Below, piece by piece: positions 16,135 through 25,435 of a stretch of DNA of 64,000 nt. The notes under the pieces are model-generated. The model saw nothing but the letters and a program-made list of their open reading frames with translations. It did not search any database and had not been told where the DNA came from. The translations under genes were made by a program, and so were the position numbers. The DNA is taken from the NCBI RefSeq assembly GCF_963666675.1, contig NZ_OY762929.1, forward strand, positions 4,870,001-4,934,000, given 5' to 3'. Within the stretch, counting starts at the first letter, position 1, and every line of letters begins with the position of its first letter. This DNA comes from an uncultured Desulfobacter sp. (GTDB lineage: Bacteria > Desulfobacterota > Desulfobacteria > Desulfobacterales > Desulfobacteraceae).

Positions 16135-17961
16135 TCATAAATCAGCCAGCACCTCAAGCAGATTTTCTGCCATGGCCTGGGTAATGCCGGGAAGTGCGGC
16201 AAGTGATTCCGGTGACTGGTTTCGGATATTGTCAATCCCCTTAAACGTGGTGAGCAACAGCTTCTTTTTTTTGGGGCCGATGCCGGGAATCCCGTCAAGG
16301 ACGGACAATTTCCCCCGCTTTTCCCTGCGGGAGCGCTGGAAGGTAATGGCGGATCTGTGGGCCTCATCCCGGATCTGTTCCAAAAGGAAAAGCGCCTTGG
16401 CCGACTGGGCTGTGTTCAAGGGATTGGAGCGCCCCGGCAGATAGACCTTATCCGCTTTTTCTCCCTTGTCTGCATCCTTTTTGGCAAGGCCGGCCAGGGT
16501 AAACTGTCCTTCCAGCCCCAGCTCCTTGACCACGCTCACGGCCATGGACAATTGCCCTTTACCGCCGTCCACCACCAGCAGATCCGGCAGGGGCATATTT
16601 CCCCGGTCGTGTTGGAATCGGCGGGTGAGGACATGGGTCATATAGGCATAGTCATCCTGTTGTTCAATATCCTTGATAATAAACTTACGGTAGGCATTTT
16701 TATCCGGCCTGCCGCCGGTGAAGACGACCATGGCCGCCACGGGATCTTTTCCCTGGAGATTGGAGTTGTCAAAACACTCCATGCGCTCGGGCGTCCGGGC
16801 CATACCCAGAAGGTTCTGGAGCATAGTCAGCCCTGCCCGGGCTTCCTCTTCACGGGCCAAAATTTTTTCAAGTTCACCCTTTGCATTGAGCCCTGCCATG
16901 TCAGCCAGCCGTTTTTTCTCCCCCCGGAGCGGATAGTGGAAATTTACCCGGTGATCCGCCACCGCATTGAGCCGGGCCTCGGCACGGATCATGTCGTCGG
17001 ACGGATGGCTGAACAAAACCGAGCCGGGAATCTGGGCGGCTTTTTCATAATATTGAATCACAAACGCGGCCAGCAGCTCATCCGGTTCCTTGAACCCCAG
17101 ATCCAAAGGGTAATAGGTTGTGTTTATCAATTGCCCGGATCTGACCTGCATCACGGTCACCACCGCCCGATCCCGGTCCCAGGCAAGCCCGAGCACGTCC
17201 CGGTCCTGCCCGTCCGCACACACCACCACCTGGCGCTCCATGATCCGCTCCACGGCAAAGATGGTGTCCCGGATCTGGGCCGCCTTTTCAAAGGCCTGGT
17301 CAGCAGCATACGCGGCCATCTCAAGGCGCAGTTTCTTAATCACCTCCCGGGTCCGGCCGCGCAGAAACAAAACCGCGTCCTTGACCCTGGCCTGGTACTC
17401 CTCAGGGTCCACCTCATTGCAGCACAGGCCAAGACACGCCTTGATCTGATAATTCAAACAAGGCCTGGACCTGTTTTTAAACTGGGCGTCCCGGCACTTT
17501 CGAAGCTTAAAAATCCGTTGGATCTGTTTTAAGGTCTGGTTTACACTCTTGGAAGAAGAATAGGGTCCAAAATAAAGTGCTTTATCCTTTTCAATGCGCC
17601 GCACCCGCTGGATGGACGGATAGGATTCATTCATGTCAATGCGCAGCAATGGATAATTTTTACCGTCTTTAAGAAGCACATTATATTTAGGAGAATTTTT
17701 TTTGATCAGGTTGGATTCCAGGATAAAGGCTTCCTGGTCGGACTGGGTGACCACCAGCTCAAAATCAGCCACCAAAGCCAGAAGTGCTGCGGTCTTGGGC
17801 TCGGGCTGATCCTTTCTCACAAAATATGAGGCCAGCCGCTTTTTTAAATCCTTGGCCTTGCCCACATAAAGGATCTTTCCTTTCTTATCCCGCATGAGGT
17901 AAACCCCTGGGGCATGGGGCGCCTGGTCATATTTTTCTCTTATTTTCTCAGGGACAATCAT
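16135..17961 (-). CDS. uvrC: Excinuclease ABC subunit C
   Basis: Makes both incisions around bulky DNA lesions in the UvrABC nucleotide-excision pathway. 608 residues, full length. The GIY-YIG nuclease domain is at 15-95 (APGVYLMRDKKGKILYVGKAKDLKKRLASYF), the four-Cys region typical of UvrC at ~150-175 (LRKCRDAQF, CLNYQIKACLGLC), the UVR motif near 205, the RNase H-like domain from ~360 (MECFDNSNLQGKDPVAAMVVF, LLVVDGGKGQ), and two helix-hairpin-helix motifs at the end (LDGIPGIGPKKKKLLL and LAALPGITQAMAENLL). It lies downstream of uvrB with one GGDEF gene between, all on the minus strand. Confidence 0.98.
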   Translation of the reverse strand: MIVPEKIREKYDQAPHAPGVYLMRDKKGKILYVGKAKDLKKRLASYFVRKDQPEPKTAALLALVADFELVVTQSDQEAFILESNLIKKNSPKYNVLLKDGKNYPLLRIDMNESYPSIQRVRRIEKDKALYFGPYSSSKSVNQTLKQIQRIFKLRKCRDAQFKNRSRPCLNYQIKACLGLCCNEVDPEEYQARVKDAVLFLRGRTREVIKKLRLEMAAYAADQAFEKAAQIRDTIFAVERIMERQVVVCADGQDRDVLGLAWDRDRAVVTVMQVRSGQLINTTYYPLDLGFKEPDELLAAFVIQYYEKAAQIPGSVLFSHPSDDMIRAEARLNAVADHRVNFHYPLRGEKKRLADMAGLNAKGELEKILAREEEARAGLTMLQNLLGMARTPERMECFDNSNLQGKDPVAAMVVFTGGRPDKNAYRKFIIKDIEQQDDYAYMTHVLTRRFQHDRGNMPLPDLLVVDGGKGQLSMAVSVVKELGLEGQFTLAGLAKKDADKGEKADKVYLPGRSNPLNTAQSAKALFLLEQIRDEAHRSAITFQRSRREKRGKLSVLDGIPGIGPKKKKLLLTTFKGIDNIRNQSPESLAALPGITQAMAENLLEVLADL

Positions 17962-17996
17962 TGGGCTGTCTTAAATACGTTCAACAAATTAAGTTA

Positions 17997-19298
17997 TCAT
18001 CCAGTTATGGTTATTAAATTCCGCCCACTTCGTTTTGAACAATAAAGCTTATCATCCGCCAATTTCAGCATGTATGACAAATCTTTATCTGTATTAAAGG
18101 AGATACCGATACTAATTGTCACCGCCAATTTTTGATTTGCATCACCATAAGTTATTTTTTGGGTTTGAATAAGGGATCTTAAGGCATTAAATCGCTCCCC
18201 AATTTGAGTTCGAAAAAGATTTTTATCTTCCCCATCCCGACCGGATATCAAAATACAAAACTCTTCTCCGCCCAGTCGAGCTAACAACTCATTCTGTTTT
18301 ACAAAATTTTTAAATATTTCCGCCAACTTTTGAAGAACCACATCACCTGCATCATGGCCATAGGCATCATTGATCTTTTTAAAATGATCAATGTCAATCA
18401 TTGCACAGCACAAACACCGATCAGCCTCCCGAGATGACAAGAATAGTTTTTTCCCCTTTTCAAAAAACAACCTGCGATTATAAAGGCCTGTGAGATAATC
18501 TGTCATTGCAGCCAATTTAGTTTGTTCAATTAAACAAACATTTTCAATACACTGGGCGACACGACAATAAAATTCTTCTCTAATAAATGATTGTTTAATA
18601 ATAAAATCATTGGCACCACTTTTAATAAACTGAGCAGCCATGGTTTCGTCTCTTTCCGAGGACATTCCAATAATAGCAAGCTCTTCTTTTTTAAAGGTTT
18701 CGCGGATGGTTTTACACAAAAGACACCCATCCATTTCAGGCATATTAAAATCCGTAATTACCAACTTAATTCCAGGGTAATGTGTTAAAGCTTCAAGGGC
18801 ATCCTTGCCGTTTGTAACAGTGATGAGCTTGTATTGATGCATATATAAAAGATCAGAAATAACGCTACGAAAGAAAGAAGAATCATCTACAATTAGAATG
18901 ATATGATTCTTATTTTCCCTCAATTTTTTAAGTGATGATAAAAGGTAACCCAGACTGTTCTGGTCATTTTTCACAATGTAATCCACGATTCTTTTAGACC
19001 AGACAAATTTTCTTAATTCTGAACTTACACAACTTGTAAAAACAATTGACGGAATACCTTTCTGAGTCACAATATCAATAATTTCACCATTTGTGGCATC
19101 TGGAAGCACAAAATCGAGAACGGCTGAAGAATAGTATTGCTTCCCATCTAAACAGGGAAGCGTTTCTTCCAAAGTCTTTGCCCAGACAACAGGTTCTTTA
19201 ATTTCCGATTCAAGAGCATTAACAAGCCCTTTCCCAAAAGCCAGGTCATCCTCGACCAATAGTATTCTCTCTTTTTTTTTTTCAGATGACTTCTTCAT
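17997..19298 (-). CDS. REC-REC-GGDEF diguanylate cyclase
   Basis: 433-residue response regulator that should make cyclic di-GMP. Residues 10-130 are a first REC domain (LLVEDD, phosphoacceptor in VLDFVLPD); 135-255 a second REC (LIVDDSS, VITDFNMPEMDG, Lys in FIIKQS); 270-430 a GGDEF domain (LTGLYNRRLF, MIDIDHFKKINDAYGHDAGD, LARLGGEEF, TISIGIS). The active motif GGEEF is intact; the allosteric RxxD site is replaced by KQNE, so product inhibition may be weak. It sits between uvrB (66 bp upstream) and uvrC (35 bp downstream) on the same strand. A poly-A/T run directly at its start may affect expression. No histidine kinase is adjacent. Confidence 0.92.
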   Translation of the reverse strand: MKKSSEKKKERILLVEDDLAFGKGLVNALESEIKEPVVWAKTLEETLPCLDGKQYYSSAVLDFVLPDATNGEIIDIVTQKGIPSIVFTSCVSSELRKFVWSKRIVDYIVKNDQNSLGYLLSSLKKLRENKNHIILIVDDSSFFRSVISDLLYMHQYKLITVTNGKDALEALTHYPGIKLVITDFNMPEMDGCLLCKTIRETFKKEELAIIGMSSERDETMAAQFIKSGANDFIIKQSFIREEFYCRVAQCIENVCLIEQTKLAAMTDYLTGLYNRRLFFEKGKKLFLSSREADRCLCCAMIDIDHFKKINDAYGHDAGDVVLQKLAEIFKNFVKQNELLARLGGEEFCILISGRDGEDKNLFRTQIGERFNALRSLIQTQKITYGDANQKLAVTISIGISFNTDKDLSYMLKLADDKLYCSKRSGRNLITITG

Positions 19299-19364
19299 TA
19301 AAAAAACGTCCTTTTAAGGATAATATTCTTATTCAAAAAAACAATCTGACTATTTTGAGACGAA

Positions 19365-21365
19365 TCATGGTTGGGCTGTTTTGATCTTTTTCAACTCGAG
19401 AATTTTGTCCCGATATTGTGCAGCCTGCTCAAATTCCAGATTTTCAGCGGCTTCGTTCATTTTTGCCTCAAGATCTTGGATCACATCGTCCAGATTCAGC
19501 TCCTCGGCATCATAGGCTCTGAGTTCCTCGTTTACAGCCGCCTCAACCGTATTGGCATTCATGTCGGCCATGGTGTAATCAAAGCTGTTGATCTTTTTAT
19601 TGATGGTGGCGGGTGTAATACCGTGGGCCTGGTTGTAGGCTTGCTGGATCTTGCGGCGGCGTTCGGTTTCCCCCAGGGCCTTTTTCATGGAGCCGGTCTC
19701 TTTTTCGGCATACATGATGACCCGGCCATAGGCGTTACGGGCTGCCCGGCCGAAAATCTGGATAAAGGAGCGGAAAGAGCGTAAAAAGCCCTCTTTGTCC
19801 GCATCTAAAATGGCTACAAGGGACACTTCCGGGATGTCCAGGCCTTCTCGCAGAAGATTTATTCCGATGAGTACATCAAACAGGCCCCGTCGAAGGTCCT
19901 GGATGATGTCAATGCGCTCCACCGTACCGATGTCCGAATGCAGGTATTTTACCTTGAGTCCCAGATCCGAATAGTAATCGGTAAGATCCTCTGCCATGCG
20001 TTTGGTCAATGTGGTCACCAGCACGCGCTCCTGGGCCTCCACCCGTTTAAGGATCTCCTGGTACAGGTCATCCACCTGGGTTGTGGCATCCCGGATTTCC
20101 ACCGGAGGATCAAGCAGCCCGGTGGGCCGGACAATCTGCTCGGCGACCCGGACGCCAGCCTTTTCCATCTCATAGTCTCCGGGGGTGGCCGACACAAATA
20201 TGGTCCGAGGCACCAAATCCTTGAACTCTTCGAATTTCAGGGGCCGGTTATCCACGGCAGAGGGCAGACGGAACCCGTGTTTAACCAGGGTCTCTTTCCG
20301 GGACCGGTCCGCCTTGTACATGGCCCCAAGCTGACCCACCGAAATATGGCTTTCGTCAAAAAAGAGCAGAAAATCATTATCCATATAATCCAGAAGCGTG
20401 GGCGGCGGCTGGCCCGGCGCGCGACCGGTGAGGTGCCGGGAATAGTTTTCAATGCCGTTGCAGTACCCGATTTCTTCCAGCATCTCAAGATCGTACCGGG
20501 TGCGTTCTTCCAGGCGCTGGGCCTCCACCAGCCGATTCTGGTCATTCAAAAAGGCCAGACGTTCTTTGAGTTCGGCCACAATACTTTCCACGGCCTGTTT
20601 CCGGGTCTTTTTATTGGTCACGTAATGGGAGGCCGGGTAGATGGACATCTGGTCAAACCGGTTGAGCACCGTACCTTTCAGGCCATCAATTTCGCTGATC
20701 TCTTCAATGGTATCACCAAAAAAGTCAATGCGCACGGCCTTATCTTCCTCGTAGGCCGGGAAGATCTCCAGCCGATCGCCCCGGACCCGGAAAGTGCCCC
20801 GGTGGAAATCCACGTCATTGCGGGTGTACTGGATATCCACAAATTTACGGATCACATCCTCCCGGGAAATATCCATATCCCGCTCCAAAGTCACCCGCAG
20901 GTCCAGATACTCCTCGGGCGCACCCAGGCCGTAAATGCACGAGACCGATGCCACCACGATCACATCTTTGCGGGCCAGGACGCTCCGGGTGGCCGAGTGC
21001 CGCATCTTATCGATCAGTTCATTGATGGAAGAATCCTTCTGGATATAGGTATCCGAAGAGGGGATATAGGCTTCGGGCTGGTAATAATCATAATAGGAAA
21101 CAAAATACTCCACGCAGTTGTCCGGGAACAGCATCTTAAACTCATTGTAAAGCTGGGCAGCCAGGGTCTTGTTGGGCGCAATGATCAGGCTGGGCTTTTC
21201 CACCCGGTTGATGATATTGGCCATGGAAAAGGTTTTTCCCGACCCGGTCACCCCCAAAAGCACCTGATATTTTTCATCGGCTTCTACCCCCTGAACCAGA
21301 TAGTCAATGGCCTTTGGCTGATCCCCGGCCGGGCCGTAGGGAGACACCAGATTAAACAGTCCCAT
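19365..21365 (-). CDS. uvrB: Excinuclease ABC subunit B
   Basis: Damage-verification helicase of nucleotide excision repair; receives DNA from UvrA and recruits UvrC. 666 residues, complete. Walker A is LGVTGSGKTFSMA near residue 42; the beta-hairpin region with YYDYYQPEAYIP follows; helicase motifs include FLLFFDESHIS, SATPGDYE, LVTTLTKRMAEDL, YLHSDI, GINLLREGLDIPEVSLV and FGRAARN. The UVR motif that contacts UvrC is at the C-terminus (NLEFEQAAQYRDKILELK). It begins the uvrB-GGDEF-uvrC run and is divergent from the CoA-binding gene, with about 90 bp for both promoters. Confidence 0.98.
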   Translation of the reverse strand: MGLFNLVSPYGPAGDQPKAIDYLVQGVEADEKYQVLLGVTGSGKTFSMANIINRVEKPSLIIAPNKTLAAQLYNEFKMLFPDNCVEYFVSYYDYYQPEAYIPSSDTYIQKDSSINELIDKMRHSATRSVLARKDVIVVASVSCIYGLGAPEEYLDLRVTLERDMDISREDVIRKFVDIQYTRNDVDFHRGTFRVRGDRLEIFPAYEEDKAVRIDFFGDTIEEISEIDGLKGTVLNRFDQMSIYPASHYVTNKKTRKQAVESIVAELKERLAFLNDQNRLVEAQRLEERTRYDLEMLEEIGYCNGIENYSRHLTGRAPGQPPPTLLDYMDNDFLLFFDESHISVGQLGAMYKADRSRKETLVKHGFRLPSAVDNRPLKFEEFKDLVPRTIFVSATPGDYEMEKAGVRVAEQIVRPTGLLDPPVEIRDATTQVDDLYQEILKRVEAQERVLVTTLTKRMAEDLTDYYSDLGLKVKYLHSDIGTVERIDIIQDLRRGLFDVLIGINLLREGLDIPEVSLVAILDADKEGFLRSFRSFIQIFGRAARNAYGRVIMYAEKETGSMKKALGETERRRKIQQAYNQAHGITPATINKKINSFDYTMADMNANTVEAAVNEELRAYDAEELNLDDVIQDLEAKMNEAAENLEFEQAAQYRDKILELKKIKTAQP

Positions 21366-21454
21366 ATATTTTTCCTGTACTTTCCTCTTTTATCAACAGA
21401 TACTCATAGAGATAACATATTAAACACTACAACACACAGGAGTATACAAAACCC

Positions 21455-21847
21455 ATGGAAGAAAAAAAAGAGACCGTTGCGGTCGTCGGCGCAAGTCCTT
21501 TGAAGGAGAGATATTCCAATCAGGCCCAGAATATGCTGGCAGAGTACGGCCACACCCCTGTACCCGTCGCCCCCAGACACGAAACCATTGAGGGCAAAAC
21601 CGTTTATCATGCGCTGTCTGATATTCCCGAGCCCATTGATACGGTGACCATGTATGTTGGTCCGGCCCGGCAGAACCAGGTGATTGATCAGATCCTGGAC
21701 ATCAAACCCCATCGGGTCATCTTCAATCCCGGCACGGAAAATCCCCCGGCCTACGAAAAACTCAAATCCGCCGGAATCACAGTCCAGGAGGCCTGCACCC
21801 TGGTGCTTTTGAGAACCAACCAGTATACGAAACCCTTTAATCCTTAA
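21455..21847 (+). CDS. CoA-binding domain protein
   Basis: 130-residue single-domain Rossmann protein of the CoA_binding_2 (YccU/YneT) type. The nucleotide-binding start is VAVVGASPLKERYSN, then HTPVPVAPRHETIEGKTVYHAL, IDTVTMYVGP, VIFNPGTENP and a final EACTLVLL. Members bind coenzyme A or a similar nucleotide; the cellular role is not established. It stands alone, divergent from uvrB, and is followed by a palindromic repeat. Confidence 0.88.
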   Translation: MEEKKETVAVVGASPLKERYSNQAQNMLAEYGHTPVPVAPRHETIEGKTVYHALSDIPEPIDTVTMYVGPARQNQVIDQILDIKPHRVIFNPGTENPPAYEKLKSAGITVQEACTLVLLRTNQYTKPFNP

Positions 21848-21864
21848 TACGAATATGATATTTT

Positions 21865-21990
21865 GTGTTTAAACTAAAAGTCACCCATCTGCGGCGTTGC
21901 AGAAAAATTTACAATCCTCACATACCATAGTATGCTCCGGTTATAAATTTTCCTGCGCCTTACATCTGGACCACTTTTAGTTCAAACACT
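21865..21990. repeat. Long imperfect palindromic repeat, copy 1
   Basis: A 126-bp imperfect palindrome. The ends are GTGTTTAAACTAAAAGT and ACTTTTAGTTCAAACAC, inner arms pair GCAGAAAAATTTA with TAAATTTTCCTGC, and the centre is CATAC-CATA-GTATG near 21921-21934. It is directly before glnS and looks like a dispersed MITE- or REP-like element; a shortened relative follows glnS. Confidence 0.75.
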
Positions 21991-22023
21991 ATTTAACTTT
22001 TGACCCCATGGAAAGAATATTAA

Positions 22024-23697
22024 ATGGATACACAAGCCGCCAAAGGGCATTTTATTGAAACCATTATCAAAGAAGATCTTGCCGAAAATAAAAACAATGG
22101 TCGCGTGGCCACGCGTTTTCCGCCGGAACCCAACGGGTTTCTGCACATCGGCCATGCCAAATCCATCTGCCTGAATTTTAAAATGGCCCAGCAGTTTAAC
22201 GGGAAGTGCAACCTGCGGTTTGATGACTCCAATCCGGCCAAGGAAAAACAGATCTACATCGACTCCATCAAGTCAACAGTCGCATGGCTGGGATTTGACT
22301 ACAATACCCCGTTTTATGCTTCCAACTACTTTGACGCCCTCCATGACTATGCCGTTGAACTGATTAAAGCCGGAAAAGCCTATGTGTGCAGTCTATCCGC
22401 CGACGAAATGAGAGAATACCGCGGAACACTCACCGAACCGGGAAAAGACTCGCCTTACAGGGACAGAAGTGTTGAGGAAAACCTGGATCTGTTCAGCCGG
22501 ATGAAGGCAGGGGAATTTGATGAGGGGACGCACACCCTGCGGGCCAAAATCGACATGACCTCCCCCAACATCAACCTGAGGGACCCGGTGATTTACAGGG
22601 TCAAAAAAGCCCTGCATCCCCGCACCGGGGACAAGTGGTGCATATACCCCATGTACGATTTCACCCACTGCATCTCCGATGCCCTGGAAGGGATCACCCA
22701 CAGCCTGTGCAGCCTGGAATTTGAAGATCACCGGCCCCTATATGACTGGATTCTGGACAACATCACCATCCCCTGCCATCCCCAGCAGATTGAATTTGCC
22801 CGGATGAACATCAACTATACGGTGTTAAGCAAACGAAAGCTGCAACGCCTGGTCACCGAGGAACTGGTAGACGGATGGGATGACCCCAGACTCCCCACCC
22901 TGGAGGGCATGCGCCGCAGGGGATACACCCCGGCAGCCATCCGCAATTTCTGTGATGTGATCGGCGTATCCAAAAAAGAGAGCCGCATTGACATGGGGCT
23001 GCTGGAGTCCTGTCTCAGGGATGACCTCAACGAAAATGCCCCCCGGGTCATGGGGGTTATCCGGCCGTTGAAAATCACCATAGAGAACTATCCCGACGGC
23101 CAGACAGAAACACTGGAGGCCATGAACCACCCCCAAAAACCGGAAGCCGGCAAACGCGAGGTCAGTTTTTCCAAGCATCTCTATGTTGAGCAGGACGATT
23201 TCATGGAAGATCCCCCCAAAAAATTCTTCCGCCTGGGTCCGGGCCGGGAAGTGCGCCTGCGGGCCGCCTACCTGGTGACCTGCAAAGAGATCATTAAAAA
23301 TGAAGCCGGGGCAGTGGTTGAACTGATCTGCACCTATGACCCTGAAACCCGGGGCGGCACTGCCCCGGACGGCAGAAAGGTCAAGGGCACCATCCACTGG
23401 GTGAATGCCCAGGACTGCATTGATGCACAAATCCGGCTTTATGACAGGCTGTTCAAGGACGAAAACCCGGAAAAAGACGGCCAGGATTTTGTGGAAAACC
23501 TCAATCCAGACTCCCTTGAAATTCTGGAGCACGCCAAGCTGGAAAGGCGTCTTGAAAAGGCTGAACCGGAGTCGGTTTACCAGTTTGAACGCCTGGGCTA
23601 CTTCTGCCTGGATTCAAAGGAGAGTACACCTGAAAAACCGGTTTTCAATCGCACGGTGACACTCAGAGATACCTGGGCCAAGGTGGCCAAAAGATAG
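22024..23697 (+). CDS. glnS: Glutaminyl-tRNA synthetase
   Basis: Class I synthetase that charges tRNA-Gln with glutamine. 557 residues, full length. HIGH motif is in PNGFLHIGHAKSICLN near residue 42; the KMSKS equivalent is VLSKRKL near 270; between them IYPMYDFTHCISDALEGITHS and FEDHRPLYDWIL are typical for GlnRS/GluRS. The two anticodon-binding beta-barrels fill residues ~340-557. Use of a direct GlnRS means a gatCAB route is not needed for Gln-tRNA. A GGAAAG ribosome site precedes the ATG. It is flanked on both sides by related palindromic repeats and followed by a strong terminator. Confidence 0.97.
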   Translation: MDTQAAKGHFIETIIKEDLAENKNNGRVATRFPPEPNGFLHIGHAKSICLNFKMAQQFNGKCNLRFDDSNPAKEKQIYIDSIKSTVAWLGFDYNTPFYASNYFDALHDYAVELIKAGKAYVCSLSADEMREYRGTLTEPGKDSPYRDRSVEENLDLFSRMKAGEFDEGTHTLRAKIDMTSPNINLRDPVIYRVKKALHPRTGDKWCIYPMYDFTHCISDALEGITHSLCSLEFEDHRPLYDWILDNITIPCHPQQIEFARMNINYTVLSKRKLQRLVTEELVDGWDDPRLPTLEGMRRRGYTPAAIRNFCDVIGVSKKESRIDMGLLESCLRDDLNENAPRVMGVIRPLKITIENYPDGQTETLEAMNHPQKPEAGKREVSFSKHLYVEQDDFMEDPPKKFFRLGPGREVRLRAAYLVTCKEIIKNEAGAVVELICTYDPETRGGTAPDGRKVKGTIHWVNAQDCIDAQIRLYDRLFKDENPEKDGQDFVENLNPDSLEILEHAKLERRLEKAEPESVYQFERLGYFCLDSKESTPEKPVFNRTVTLRDTWAKVAKR

Positions 23698-23777
23698 TGT
23701 TTGGGATAGAAGCCACCTACCTGCGACGTTGCAAATTTTTCCGCGCCTTGCATCCGGGCAACTTTTAATCCAAACAC
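23697..23777. repeat. Palindromic repeat, shortened copy 2
   Basis: Starts in the glnS stop codon. Same ends and arms as the 21865-21990 element (GTGTTTGGGAT... TGCGACGTTGCAAATTTTT, then CCGCGCCTTGCATC ... TTAATCCAAACAC) but lacking the central CATAC/GTATG part, as if the middle was deleted. Confidence 0.65.
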
Positions 23778-23812
23778 AGAGCACTTAAGTTCCGGCGTTA
23801 ACCATTGATAGC

Positions 23813-23862
23813 AAAAGCCCGGCATGGAACGATTAAATCTTTCCATGCCGGGCTTTTTGTTT
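23813..23862. terminator. Bidirectional terminator between glnS and cysS
   Basis: A perfect 17-bp stem, AAAAGCCCGGCATGGAA (23813-23829) and TTCCATGCCGGGCTTTT (23841-23857), with T-rich tails on both strands. It can end glnS on the plus strand and cysS on the minus strand, since the two genes converge here. Confidence 0.9.
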
Positions 23863-23890
23863 TTACGTTACGCAAACGGCTTACGGCAGT

Positions 23891-25330
23891 TTATTCGATG
23901 CGCCAGGTTGTCCCCTGGGGTCCATCCTCAAGCACAATTTTCATGGCCTGGAGCTGATCCCGGATTTCGTCGGCCCGGGCAAAATCCTTAGACTTACGGG
24001 CGGCGGCGCGTTCAGCGATCAAGCCGTCAATCATGGCAGGGTCCACATCCTGGTCTGCCATGGCTTTGTCTTTTTTGTCGGCAAAATAATCATCAGCGGA
24101 CAACATAAAGATACCCAGGATTTTTGAGGCGGACCTGATATCTGCATAGATACCGGCCAGCAGATTTTTATCATCCTCACCGGGCGCGTCACCGGCATCA
24201 TCCAGCAGCTTATTACCCTTTTTCACCGCGTCAAATACTTCGGCCATGGCCTTTGCGGAGTTGAAATCATCGTTCAGTGCCGCAACAATATCCGCCCATA
24301 GCGAACCGTGTTCTTCCCCGGCAGTTTCCGGGGTAATGTCTGCCTTGTCCAGCCGTTCCAGAAACCCATAAATGCGGTCAAGGCCCACGGAGACCTCGCG
24401 CATGCTGTTTTCACTGTAATCAATGGGCGACCGGTAATGCTTGGAGAGCAGGAACATGCGGATCACTTCGGGACTGTAGTCGGCCAGCACCTCTTTGATC
24501 ATGGTGAAGTTGCCCAGGGACTTGGACATCTTTTCATTGTTTATGTCCACAAATCCGTTGTGAATCCAATATTTAACGTAAGGCACACCAAAGTTGCCCT
24601 CACTCTGGGCAATCTCATTTTCATGGTGGGGAAAAATCAGATCCTTGCCCCCGCCATGGATATCAAAGCTCTCGCCAAGGTATTCATAGCTCATGGCCGA
24701 GCATTCAATGTGCCAGCCGGGCCGGCCCTTTCCCCAGGGACTGTCCCAGGAGGGTTCGCCGGGTTTGGCCGGTTTCCACAGGGTGAAATCCATGGGGCTT
24801 TTCTTTTTCTCATCCACGGCAATCCGGGCACCGGCCTGCATATCATCGGGGTTGCGGTGGGACAGTTTGCCGTATTCATCAAAGGACGAAATGGAAAAAT
24901 AGACATCTCCACCCGCCACATGATAGGCCTTGCCCATATCTATCAGGCGTTGGACAAACCGGATAATATGATCAATGTGTTCGGTGGCTTTGGGCGCAAT
25001 GGTCGGTCGAAGCACATTGAGGGCATCCATCTCATTGTGAAATTCATCAATATATTTTGTGGTGATGGCGGTGCAGGAGTTTCCGGTCTCATTGGACTTT
25101 TTGATAATCTTATCATCCACATCCGTAAAATTGCGCACATAGGTCACCTCATACCCGAGTTGCATCAGCCACCGGTACACCATGTCAAAGACCACCACGG
25201 ACCTGGCATGGCCGATGTGGCTGGTGTCATATACGGTGGGCCCGCACACGTACATACCGGCTTTATTGGGTGTAATCGGAACAAATTCCTCTTTTTTCCC
25301 GCTCAGGGTATTGTAAATCCTTAAACTCAT
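23891..25330 (-). CDS. cysS: Cysteinyl-tRNA synthetase
   Basis: Class I synthetase charging tRNA-Cys; 479 residues, full length. The N-terminal zinc and HIGH region reads MYVCGPTVYDTSHIGHARSVV, with the family's VRNFTDVDDKIIK next. GWHIECSAMS and GGGKDLIFPHHENEIAQSE contain the other zinc-binding Cys/His residues. KMSKSLGNF is at ~270. The C-terminal DALR helical domain covers ~340-479. It lies 105 bp upstream of ispF's stop on the same strand, an order seen in many bacteria, so ispF and cysS may be one transcript. Confidence 0.98.
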   Translation of the reverse strand: MSLRIYNTLSGKKEEFVPITPNKAGMYVCGPTVYDTSHIGHARSVVVFDMVYRWLMQLGYEVTYVRNFTDVDDKIIKKSNETGNSCTAITTKYIDEFHNEMDALNVLRPTIAPKATEHIDHIIRFVQRLIDMGKAYHVAGGDVYFSISSFDEYGKLSHRNPDDMQAGARIAVDEKKKSPMDFTLWKPAKPGEPSWDSPWGKGRPGWHIECSAMSYEYLGESFDIHGGGKDLIFPHHENEIAQSEGNFGVPYVKYWIHNGFVDINNEKMSKSLGNFTMIKEVLADYSPEVIRMFLLSKHYRSPIDYSENSMREVSVGLDRIYGFLERLDKADITPETAGEEHGSLWADIVAALNDDFNSAKAMAEVFDAVKKGNKLLDDAGDAPGEDDKNLLAGIYADIRSASKILGIFMLSADDYFADKKDKAMADQDVDPAMIDGLIAERAAARKSKDFARADEIRDQLQAMKIVLEDGPQGTTWRIE

Positions 25331-25435
25331 TGCTTTTTATCCCGTTTCTTAACTGTCATTCTTTATATGAAAGAGCTCAGTAAGTTGCTGAGTTCTTTCA
25401 ACCTTCGTTGTGGGCTGTACCTCAGTGCTGATATG

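Noticed and set aside
19938..21503. Open frame of ~520 codons on the plus strand
   Set aside because: It lies antisense to uvrB, has shadow-type composition rich in His/Gly/Ile, and uvrB is certain.
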